NCBI RefSeq assembly: GCF_019399895.1 | Contig: NC_091871.1 | Coordinates: 6,477,001-6,541,000, forward strand | DNA: 64,000 nucleotides | Direction: 5' to 3' | Source: Cardiocondyla obscurior | Taxonomy: Eukaryota > Arthropoda > Insecta > Hymenoptera > Formicidae | Part shown: piece after piece, positions 24,303-33,240 of the stretch | Layout: every line of letters starts with the position of its first letter | Numbering within the stretch: position 1 is the first letter of the stretch | Notes under the pieces: model-generated | What the model saw: the letters and a program-made list of their open reading frames with translations, nothing else | Databases searched by the model: none | Told to the model about the DNA's origin: nothing | Translations under genes and position numbers: made by a program

Positions 24303-25145
24303 TTACTCGTCGCTGTCATCGCTCGAATATCCAGCTAATGTTCGCGTTAGTTCTTTTGGACCATAAATTGCCAATGGGAAATTCTGCCAGGTCCATTCTT
24401 CCACTAATAATAAGAAATAATTAGAAAATTGAAATCCCGCTAATATTATTTGATCGTGTATAAAAGAACATTTCAACGTACCTCTCGGAGAATAACTTAT
24501 ACGTCTTTTAGTTACGTCGGAAAACGTTTCATGCCCATCTAGTAGCGACGTAGGATTGATTGACTTGAAAAACGCAATTAAGAAATTATTAAAATTTTTT
24601 TTTTCAATTTATGTAAATTTATTTTTAATTAAATTAAATAATTTAACGCAGTAAACAGTTAAAATAAAATGATTTTAAATGGTATAATCAATGGTATAAT
24701 CAAAATAATTAGTAAAATAATTAAATTTTTTATTTTTTAATTTTTTTTTGCAATAATATCTTATCACCTGTTGATTGCTTCGACCAATTCGGGGTATATG
24801 TTTCTCGGCTTTGTAGAAGAAATCTTCGAACCTTCCGCTTCGGCCTACTCTAGGCAGAGTAGGTATTTTAGCGATTTTCAAAAAGAACGCTGGTACTTCT
24901 TCCGCCAGGGTGGTATTTTCGCAAACCAACAGTGCAATAGCTCCAACGAGGAAAACTAAATTATATTTATACAAAAAAATAATATTAAACACTTTACCAT
25001 AAAATAAGCAGAACATTCTTATAATACGATACACTTAAATAAACTTCTGTACCAAACATATTATCTTTACGCAGCGATACGTAATAACAATTAACTTACT
25101 ATTAAAGAAAAAACTTTGGACACGTCGAGTCCTTTGCAGCGTCAT
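24303..25145 (-). CDS. ETH: Ecdysis triggering hormone (ETH) precursor
   Basis: This is the prepropeptide of the peptide that starts ecdysis behaviour; in insects ETH is secreted by Inka cells and acts on the ETH receptor GPCR. There are four coding exons on the minus strand, all with GT/AG borders and matching phases: 25145..25100, 24955..24768, 24563..24482 and 24403..24303, giving 138 aa. Residues 12-33 form a hydrophobic signal segment (FFFNIFLVGAIALLVC...). Residues 34-54 are EEVPAFFLKIAK followed by IPTLPRVGR, and residues 58-74 are FEDFFYKAEKHIPRIGR. Each ends in PRX-Gly-Arg, the amidation and cleavage signal, giving PRV-amide and PRI-amide peptides. FFLKI-K-PR is the hallmark of ETH1-type peptides. 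The C-terminal part (residues 79-138, ending YSSDDSDE) is an acidic spacer. A possible 5'-UTR acceptor (TTATTGCAG) ends at 25173. The ATG lies in the first exon, shared with a short basic N-terminus. Family identity is confident from the peptide motifs; exact signal cleavage is inferred. Confidence 0.9.
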
Positions 25146-26739
25146 CTCGGGAAAAAGTCGCAATTAAAACGCCTGCAATAAATCGCGTGCGAATTAGTCG
25201 TCGAGCGCAGCTTCCACCTTCTTTCGGTCGTCACATCACACTGATTAAACGTCTTAGAATCGGTCGCGGGAAGTTATTCCCGTGCGCAAACGAGCGCCGA
25301 TCGACGTGGCATTCTCGATTGCGGCCGATACGCGAGTGCCATAGAAACCCCAGCCGATACCCGCGAAAGGGATATGCGTCTCGCAAACTTTCGGTGAACA
25401 CTGAGCGATCTTTCGCGCGCATACACGGCTTCTTCCATTACCGCGTAGAGTGGACCCAGAGTGCTCGAGGATTGTGGGCGAAGGAGAATAGACGACGAGA
25501 GGTTTGCACCGCCGTGAAACCCCATCGCGTTCGAATCACGTTGACTGTTTGCTCCCGTTTGTGTATCGCGCCCCGGGAATATTCAGTCATGCGTTCCGCG
25601 CGAAGTAAAGTGCATTCTGTAGAATCATTTGCCGTTGTAAGACGTTACGAGAGATGTTTGACGTGCCGTTGCACGGGCAAATAAAAATTTTGCCGGAAAT
25701 ACCGCCGAGGGATCGATAACGCCTCCGCCGTGGAATTGAAAAATCCTAAACGCGAATAAAATCCTTTCACGGCTGCTTGAAATTAAAATGTCACTCTAAG
25801 ACAATCCCAATAAAAAAAAAAATAAAATAAAATAAAATAAAGGAAATAATGATAATAATTTTTACAACGTCACTGTTTTGATTTTTAAATAATAATTATT
25901 ACTTTTGTTACGAATGGCGAATAAAATTATTTTAACCGAAGCCCTCGAACCGTTTGCTTTAAAATTCTTGTAAGAGCGCATATTATATTCATGCGACATT
26001 TCCTTCTCGGAAAATGTAGAAAAGATGTTGGTTATTCTAATTTGAGGCAACGGGGATTTAATGGTAGAAACTGTGGGATTTTTCACGATATCTCAGAATG
26101 TGATAAAAATGTCGACGCGAATCGAAATAGTAAAGGAAAATATTTCTTACCTGAAAGTAAACTGCAATGAGCTTAACTTCATCAGATCCGGAGTATTTAT
26201 ACTTGATTGTAAAGTAATTAAATATGTAGTTCGTGTACACCTTGTAAATTAACGCGAATGTCTTCAACGTTGCCTGTTTTCTTTTTATAGAATAGACTGC
26301 TACCCTTATCCAGGCAGGTGAACAGTACGTGCTTCTCATATAAAATTACTTTCAATCTACATTTAACTAAGTTTCAATGAACTCTTATAATTACTCGAAT
26401 TACACAAGCTGAATATTTGACGTATGCGATAAATACGAGAAGGGCGCAGTAATAAAAGTAATATTAATTCGCTTTTAAAATCATAGTATTTTATTTAAGG
26501 CTTCGCTCCTGATAAAGAAAAATCGTAGAAGCATGAATAATCGTAACTACATTATTAATTGAATATAAATTACAATCAGATATGGTACATAATGTAAAAA
26601 TTATTTATAGAAAATAATGTGACGAAACTTTCAAACGTACAACTGCCTATCTTGCCTCGCGAGAGTTCGGTTAATTACATCGTTTTACAGATCGATCAGT
26701 CGGCGAGAATCGTAGATTATCTCGGTCGGTTTTTCATCT
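25146..26739. other. Intergenic region between ETH and SIFamide genes
   Basis: This 1.6 kb upstream of ETH contains a CpG-rich patch (25187-25680) that probably includes the ETH promoter, then AT-rich DNA. A long open frame on the opposite strand through the CpG patch has no recognisable domain and starts from a non-ATG codon. I did not find a convincing TATA box or ecdysone-response direct repeat by eye. Confidence 0.4.
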
Positions 26740-28112
26740 TCAGTTGGACTCTTGACGTGACAGCCAAGCGCTGTTGCAAGTTTCGCTGGCGATCTCGCAA
26801 ATAGCTGACAGAGCGCGGCTGGTAACTTCATAGTCTGAAGAGAAATATACAATTTATTAATCGTCTTTTTTTGAGAAATAGTAAAATAAAAAATTTATCA
26901 AGCGGTGATCGGCGGACGAGTTTTACAAATGCAGTTTATTTTCAAATAGAGATATTTTTAAAAATAGTAAAACTCTGCGAATGGTTTTATGATACGCAAA
27001 CGTGGGAGGAACAAATCGTTTTAGGTTTATAGTAGGTATTGCGACATATGTATAAGCTATAACAGACGAAATTAATTTATTCATGCAATGGTATGAGGTG
27101 AGCTTTAAGAAACTGGTATTTATTTATTTATTTTTTTTTTTTTGCCAATAAATCGCGGAGATATGCGTTCTCATTTTTTTTTTTTTTTTTTTTTTTTTTT
27201 ATTTTATTTTAAATATACGTTCGCATATTAATTATTTACCTTACTTAGGACGGAAATTACAAATTCACCTAATCGACGAACACCGTTTTTTACCGCGTAT
27301 TAGTTTACATGTGTGTGAATTGACCTTACGCAATTCTCGACTGCCGAATTCGTCGGGCAAACCGGTTCCTGCCGCTCGCCACCCGCGCGTCTTTCACCAT
27401 GCAAACTTGGAGTTCTGAACTGCCGATCAGACGTTAACACACGCACGTACTCACACTACCGTGACGGTCGACGGGTCCGGCAAATTCGGCAGTCGAGCAC
27501 GTGTTAGATAGGTCAGAACGCGCAGTAGACTTTTAGTACGCGGCGAAAAACTTTTAGATATCTTAGCTTTTCTAGCTCGTTATTAATTAGCAATAATTAT
27601 TTAATACTTAGTATTATGTTGAATACTCGTATTCAACATAATCTCCGATATAATACTCGGTTTATAAATCCTTTTATAACGCGTTAAACTGCGGATAGGT
27701 AAGCGGGTGAGATAAATAAACAAAGCACGACGGCCGGTCGTCGAGCATCACTCGCACAACTTGAAATCATAACACCTGTATTCCCTTGCCGGTAAACGGC
27801 ACGCAAATTATTAGCGCAGAAAATAATAAAAGTGAAATTGACATTTAATCTCGCGGCACAAAGTGACCCAAATAAAACAGAAAAATTAGTATCGCGGTAA
27901 AGTGGCAGGAATAAAATTTCTACTTCTTAAATAAGAAGACGTCTTTATAAATATTTTATAATAAAGTGAACCTTGCACTTACCGGTTACAGTAATAGATC
28001 GTTTGCCGAATATGCTGCCGTTGAACGGTGGTTTCTTGTAAGCGGCATTTGCGCTGATAACGAAAGCTATCATGATAACGGCGAGAGCCAAGAGAAGTCG
28101 GATGGAAACCAT
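26740..28112 (-). CDS. SIFa: SIFamide neuropeptide precursor
   Basis: This encodes the precursor of SIFamide, a brain neuropeptide that in insects is made by a few pars intercerebralis neurons and acts on the SIFamide receptor (feeding, sleep and courtship roles in Drosophila). Two coding exons on the minus strand, 28112..27983 and 26834..26740, join in phase (130 + 95 nt) to give 74 aa. Residues 1-23 are a signal peptide (LLLALAVIMIAFVISANA). Residues 24-35 are AYKKPPFNGSIF, followed by GKR at 36-38, the amidation and dibasic cleavage site. The C-terminal peptide has the two conserved cysteines (ICEIASETC) and ends SRQESN. The donor is GTAAGT at 27982 and the acceptor TCTCTTCAG ends at 26835. 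The coding exon starts at an acceptor TTCCTTTTAG, so the leader is spliced from upstream exons near 28351-28404 and/or 28787-28830. The 1.15-kb intron carries a MITE copy. Sequence and architecture fit the family exactly. Confidence 0.95.
27174..27200. repeat. Poly-T tract in the SIFamide intron
   Basis: About 27 uninterrupted T residues sit next to a second T/A-rich run at 27131-27143. It lies on the A side when read in the sense of the SIFamide gene. Confidence 0.9.
27275..27563 (-). mobile_element. ~290-bp MITE-like element (copy 1) inside the SIFamide intron
   Basis: The reverse complement matches 55955-56241 over its whole length. It has long inverted ends (AGATATCTAAAAGTTTTTCGC on one side; CCGTTTTTTACCGCG on the other) followed by ACTG...TCTACTG and CGACTGCCGAATT blocks in both arms. 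There is no coding capacity. Presence at two sites in opposite orientation marks it as a dispersed repeat. Confidence 0.8.
27613..27642. repeat. Perfect 14-bp inverted repeat with 2-nt loop
   Basis: ATTATGTTGAATAC is followed by TC and then by its exact complement. It lies in the SIFamide intron about 50 bp from the MITE end. It could form a hairpin in the nascent RNA or be a dimeric protein site; no function is known to me. Confidence 0.85.
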
Positions 28113-28237
28113 GTCGGCGCGTTGGTTGATTCTCGTCTAAAAGGAATAAAAAAAAAGTATCTATTTATTCTCTACAACCACAAACATTTATAGTTGTTAT
28201 CTTTATTATAGAATAAATTTCTATAAATATAAAAATT

Positions 28238-28284
28238 ATTGCAGACGATAAATATTGCAGACAATAAATATTGCAGATAATAAT
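28238..28284. repeat. Three tandem 16-bp units
   Basis: The unit ATTGCAGACGATAAAT and two variants are repeated head to tail in the SIFamide leader intron. It is a small minisatellite. Confidence 0.85.
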
Positions 28285-28350
28285 ATTAAAAAAAGATAAA
28301 AAGGGAATTTTGTAGTTAATAAATTTTTATGTAAGACGGTGGAAGCTTAC

Positions 28351-28443
28351 TCTCTATCGGGCGAATAAAAAAAAACTTGCGTTGATTCTTAGGAGTTCAG
28401 TCACTGAATATTACGAGCCACGTAAAAGCTGCGAGCTTTTATA
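28351..28443 (-). promoter_or_regulatory. SIFamide proximal promoter and leader exon
   Basis: On the minus strand TATAAAA (complement of 28437-28443) is followed about 30-40 bp downstream by TCAGTG (complement of 28403-28408), matching the insect initiator. A leader exon then ends at GAGA|GTAAGC (exon end 28351). It would splice to the coding exon at 28136. The TATA box overlaps a short hairpin (AAAAGCT/AGCTTTT, 28424-28440). Confidence 0.5.
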
Positions 28444-28786
28444 CTCGGGGAAACGATTCGAAGACAAATGTTCTATCAAACGCAGTCGACCTACATTATT
28501 TGCAAGTAATGTCACGGGTTCGTCCAAGGGTATTGATTTGCCATAAAATATCAAAATTTGTAATAACTGATGATGATCAGCTCGCGGGTAAAAATAACAT
28601 AAAATTACTCTGTGAAATTGAAATGTTATTGAAACGAGAAATATTTTAATGTATGAAAGGCCAGATTTCTCTTGCTTAAGAATTTATGAAAGTTTGCATA
28701 TACAAAAATAAAATTAAAAAATATATTTTAAATATTAGTAATATACATATATCAATTAATCTTAAAACAAGAAAGTTGTCTTTTAC

Positions 28787-28863
28787 CTGAACAAACGGGA
28801 TGTGTTCGAGAGATAGATGATACTCGGACTGGTGCTTCTTCGGTGGCTGAATCAGCTTTTATA
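28787..28863 (-). promoter_or_regulatory. SIFamide distal promoter and alternative leader exon
   Basis: A second TATAAAAGCT (TATA at the complement of 28857-28863), with CCAGTCC about 33 bp downstream, precedes a leader exon ending at TTCAG|GTAAAA (exon end 28787). It shares the TATAAAAGCT context with the proximal promoter, suggesting two alternative starts for the same coding exon. Confidence 0.45.
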
Positions 28864-29031
28864 CGAGAGTAAGTCTATGCTACGAGACTATGGCGTGTGA
28901 AAAAAAAAAGTAATAAGCTATCACAAAGTGTAATGTAATTGAAGACCAGACTGATTGCTTTTTACTTTAGGGAAATAAAATCTGTTCCGGTCGCGTCGTA
29001 TAAACCGTGTATTAAAAGTAGTAACTGAATC

Positions 29032-29424
29032 ATGTCTTTTAATTTTCCTGAGAAGGAAAATCGTTGGTCAATTCTCTTTTTTTTATTAAAATATTTTTTA
29101 ATGTGAGTAAATAAAAAAAGTCAAATTTATGATTTTAAAAATACCGCACATGCGTTATTCTCTGTTACATAAAACGGAGAATCGTTATTTATAATAAAAA
29201 AATGATGAGTAACAACGTCTCTCTATATTATACATATAGCAGAAAATAATACATGCGCTGTATCTTTTTAATCATAAATTTGATATTTTTTTATCTATCG
29301 GCATTAAAAAAATCTTTTAATAAAAAAAGAAAAAATTGATCGACGATTTTTCTTTTCAGGAAAGTTAAAAGACATTAAAACAAACGCAATTTCTAAATTT
29401 TTATAAAAATTATGTAGGCGCGTT
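29032..29424. mobile_element. Long palindromic MITE-like element, copy 2 of the TA-flanked family
   Basis: From 29032 to 29376 the two halves are near-complements: ATGTCTTTTAATTTTCCTGA at the left and the complement of TCAGGAAAGTTAAAAGACATT at the right, continuing through about 170 bp per arm. The right side continues into sequence like the 3' end of the 23.7-kb copy (CAAACGCAATTTCTAAATTT and GGCGCGTT). The matching left terminal sequence is missing, so this copy looks truncated or diverged. Confidence 0.7.
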
Positions 29425-31924
29425 TTTTTATTTTTTATTTTTAACTTAAAAAATATAAATATTAATGGAATTAAACAAGTGTCTTTATCTATCGTTGATA
29501 TGAAATTTCTGGAGCTCAGTATCATCTTTGTCACCGATGAGAGGTATCATTACACTTCTCCTAGTTACTACTATTACTGTAGTCGATAAAAGATTTTGCC
29601 ATACTTTCAACTTTTGGTATATTATTATTTTCAAATGCTGACAATATTAAAAAAAAATTATTATACTAACGCTGTTGGCAAATTACTTTAATTTTTTTTT
29701 TTTAAAGAATGGGTATACAGATAATAATGGAATTTTTACAGTTATAAACATTGTTTTTATTATTCTCTTATTAAACATGTAATATACATTAAACTTTTGT
29801 GACAAGTACATAATTGTAATGAGCGATTGTTACAGACTATATAATTAATAATAGACAAATGCAAGAAGTTTGATTAACGTTACGTTATTATAATGTACTT
29901 TGTCCCTTTACGTTATTATAATGTAATGGAATAATATGAATATTTATTTTAATGTAATTGATATATGTATATAACTAAGTGACTTTATATAAACAATTTT
30001 ATATATTAATATAAGACAAATTATTAGAGTTAAATTTAAATCCCACTCTCGGCAATCGATCGACATTTAAATATGAATATTTAATTAAAACATAAATTAA
30101 ATATGCATTTAATTACAATTTTTCTCTAAAGCGTTCAATATGTAACTCTCTTTTTAATCGTTGCTCTTAGGTTTTCACAAACAGATATACAGTAGTTTGC
30201 TGGATTAAAGAGTTACATGATTGACGATGAATATATTTATCGATTGATAACCGAGAGCATGATACGATTGAGAATACATCGCGGGCATACTAGAGACTAC
30301 GTCTTATTGTCGTGTCACAACTTTTTTTCCCTCTTAATTCGGCATTACGAACACGTCGTCGATTACTCGCTAGACAATCGGTAAATAAGTTATTTTTACA
30401 ATATTTAATAGACTCACGTTCAGGCGGCAGTCGATGACGCATTCGTGCCGGACAAGACTTATCGCGCTAAACAACGAATAAATTATCGTACGCTTCATTA
30501 ATATACATTTATAATTACTTGAATATCACTTACGATTTTATATAAAGCTATGACTAAAGAATTAACTCGACTACACAGTGGAAGACGTGGATTTTGTTTT
30601 ATTTCCGCTTAAGTGCTTATTTAGCGTATCCTACGGTTGTATAAAAATTATTAATCGCTTTTGATAAACTAATTGATTAACGCGAGAATATGCACGTGCA
30701 TATCATGCGCACATATAAGTAGAATTTATTGCATAATACACATATTACACATTAGTGTCCTGTTCACACGTCGCAGGTCGTCCAACCGAATTTTTATTAT
30801 TCGCCAAAGTTTATTTATCAGGTAACAATTATTCATTTTTATTTGTAACTATCGTCGATTAGAGAAAAACGTTTTTATTCAAATTGCAGAAAATAAACGG
30901 TATAATAAATGCCAGCTTCTCAAAATTGTATAAGACTCGCTGTAACATTGTAATATATTGTAATAGCAAAGGAAATTAAATATATTCAATTATATGTATT
31001 TATCATGACCGTATTTTGTTGCATAATTAGGTTTCTTTAGGAAAAATATGTTATTAAAAATATCGCTAAAGGATTTTTATATACGATGTCGAGATTAATG
31101 GAAACTTCATCGTTGCACTCGAAAATCGAAAAAAGAAATAAAAAAAAAAAAAAAACGTGTAACGCAATCGTGTGAACTGGACTTGTGTAGAACTCTCTTA
31201 AGCCTAAAGCAATTACAATGTTAAATACTAAGTGAAAAATCTTATCGTTATATTATAATCATGAAATTAATATTTCGTAATCGTATCGTTGCAATTATAT
31301 ACACATAAGTACCATGAAATTTAATGTACATTAAATGTTGTCGTTAATCTTCTTAGAATTCTTTCAGTAATTATTTCATTTGCTTATATATTTTTGTTTA
31401 AAGATTTTTATTTCGATTTTATTCGAGAATAGCTTTGCGGAAATTAGAGTGAAATTCGACAAATGTATATAAGTAGGTATAAAGATATAAACGCACATAT
31501 AAAGTGGAGGAATATAAATAGTATATATAAAAAGTACGTGTATATTAAAAATAGAAAAATACAAATTTGTTTATAAATGAAACGGCGGGTAGACAGGCAA
31601 ACTGAGACTTTATGCAGCTTACTCCGATTATTTCAATTTCATAGTGATATTATGTAATTTTTAAAATTACGCATATTAAAAAGTATTACGACGCATAACA
31701 TTTTTTTTTTTTTAATTACTGAATAATAATTTATTTAATTCGCCTGCGTGTTAGAATTATTATTATACATCAAAATATTAAAAAAAAAAGAACAAAAAAG
31801 ACAAAATTATAAAGAGAGTAGAAAAAACATCGGCGAAAAATTTAATACAATGAATTTCTGAATCAATTAAACTACAAGATATGTAAATCCATGTCCTTTG
31901 CGCGAACTTCGTTCCGCTAGATTT
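29425..31924. other. 2.5 kb AT-rich intergenic DNA
   Basis: No gene was recognised. It contains a doubled ACGTTATTATAATGTA motif (about 29883 and 29910) and a 16-bp perfect palindrome ATATGCACGTGCATAT at 30688-30703. It probably includes the 3' flank of the downstream minus-strand gene. Confidence 0.5.
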
Positions 31925-33100
31925 CTACCCAATTTTAACAACTATGTTAGGCAATTGTTTACAATTGCATATATTATTATAATTACTTTTGACTTTGCAA
32001 AGCATCTTGCACGCGTCTATTGCTTCGTTAACCGCCTGTTTACCAATCGCTTTAAAGTCGTCTTCCTGGTTTAGAATTAGCGTTTTATCGTCGCTGGTAC
32101 ACGTACGTTTATCCGTTGGTTCCTCGTCCTCCGTTTTAGATAATTCTTCGTGCTTCGGTTCATCTTCTTTTTGTAATATTGCATCGTTGTCGTCGAGCCT
32201 TTTTTTTATTATTTCTTCCTCTGCCATTTGGTACACTTCTGAGATCACTTCCGGGATCATTTCTGGGATCACTTCCGGGCTGTACGTCATCGATTCTTTC
32301 AATTGTGGTAGTTCCTCGTCGTACATTTTCAAATCATTATTTTCAATCTCTTCCTCTTTCTTAGGCTCTTCTTCTATCTTATAATCTTCCTCTTTTTTAA
32401 GCTCGTTCTCTTTTTTAAGCTCTTCCTCTTTCTTATTCTCTTCCTGTTTCTTATCCTCTTCCTGTTTCTCGAACTCCTCCTGTTTCTTATCCTCCTCCTT
32501 CATTTCGTCTTGGATCAGTTCAAATTTGATCGGATCCGGAGCGGAATAGTTCTCACTTACGGACTTGCATGCTTCCACGAGCTTACCTTCGGTGAGATCG
32601 AGATCCGAGGCAAACAGCTCCTTATGTATATCGCACAGTATGAACGTGTCGAGGGGCGATGACAGAATCGTGGTCAGAATATCCTTCGATATCTCGTTGA
32701 CCAAGAAGTTGAGCCGCCAGGTTTCGTGTAGCCGCATGGTGCTCGGGTTCGACGGTGCCGCGGTGTCGCAGTTGCATCCTAAGCTCGATTGGATGGACGA
32801 TCTCAATGCGAAACAATTAACTTCCGAGGAAACCGACAACACGTCGCCGCACAGTTTCATGCAGTGGCTGGCAATAACCCATGCCTGGTGCTCGTCGCTT
32901 TGGGACTGGAGCTCGCAATTTACTTTAGGATATCGGGGAAATAGGACCGGATCCCGTTCTCGCTCGGATTCAGTCTCTGCCCCGGGATTGCAGAGCAGGG
33001 CGCAAGCGTCGACCATGATAGCCCTTGGCACGCTCGCGGCGCGGCCCACCACCGCCAAGAGGAGCGCCAAGAGGAACACCCAACGGAACGTAGGCGTCAT
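31925..33100 (-). CDS. Secreted Cys-containing, Glu/Lys-rich protein of unknown function
   Basis: A single uninterrupted frame gives 391 aa. I chose the ATG at 33100; the upstream in-frame extension has no ATG and runs through an acceptor-like TTTTCAG placed directly before this ATG, which suggests a 5'-UTR intron. Residues 1-23 are a clear signal peptide (WVFLLALLLAVVGRAAS). The N-terminal half (about residues 25-195) has ten cysteines, including DACALLC, SHCMKLC and LGCNC. Residues about 200-260 are a low-complexity run of KKQEE/KKEEE repeats. A PEVIPEMIPEVISEV repeat follows near 280. The last 60 residues carry five cysteines (RTC, DACKMLC, NICNC), and DACKMLC echoes DACALLC near the N-terminus. 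I do not recognise the family. Codon-level openness, a strong signal peptide and the paired cysteine motifs support a real secreted protein. Confidence 0.8.
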   Translation of the reverse strand: MTPTFRWVFLLALLLAVVGRAASVPRAIMVDACALLCNPGAETESERERDPVLFPRYPKVNCELQSQSDEHQAWVIASHCMKLCGDVLSVSSEVNCFALRSSIQSSLGCNCDTAAPSNPSTMRLHETWRLNFLVNEISKDILTTILSSPLDTFILCDIHKELFASDLDLTEGKLVEACKSVSENYSAPDPIKFELIQDEMKEEDKKQEEFEKQEEDKKQEENKKEEELKKENELKKEEDYKIEEEPKKEEEIENNDLKMYDEELPQLKESMTYSPEVIPEMIPEVISEVYQMAEEEIIKKRLDDNDAILQKEDEPKHEELSKTEDEEPTDKRTCTSDDKTLILNQEDDFKAIGKQAVNEAIDACKMLCKVKSNYNNICNCKQLPNIVVKIG

Positions 33101-33240
33101 CTGAAAATGATGGCTAATCAATATTCTAAAGGGGAGCGGAGCGGAGCCCCCGCGTTCCGATGCTGACTTATCGGAAGGGGCATATGGCTAAGGAGGAATT
33201 CCTGGAGTCTGACCGCACTATCGCGCAGTATACACCCGTG
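33101..33240 (-). promoter_or_regulatory. Possible core promoter of the orphan secreted gene
   Basis: On the minus strand, TATAC (complement of 33228-33232) lies about 20 bp before GGTCAGACT (complement of 33206-33214), an initiator-like match. A leader of about 100 nt would follow before the ATG. The alternative is that TTTTCAG next to the ATG is a true acceptor and the leader starts further upstream. Confidence 0.25.

Noticed and set aside
25187..25684. 165-codon plus-strand frame upstream of ETH
   Set aside because: It has a non-ATG start and an Arg/Cys/Ser-rich chance composition, and it lies in the likely ETH promoter region.
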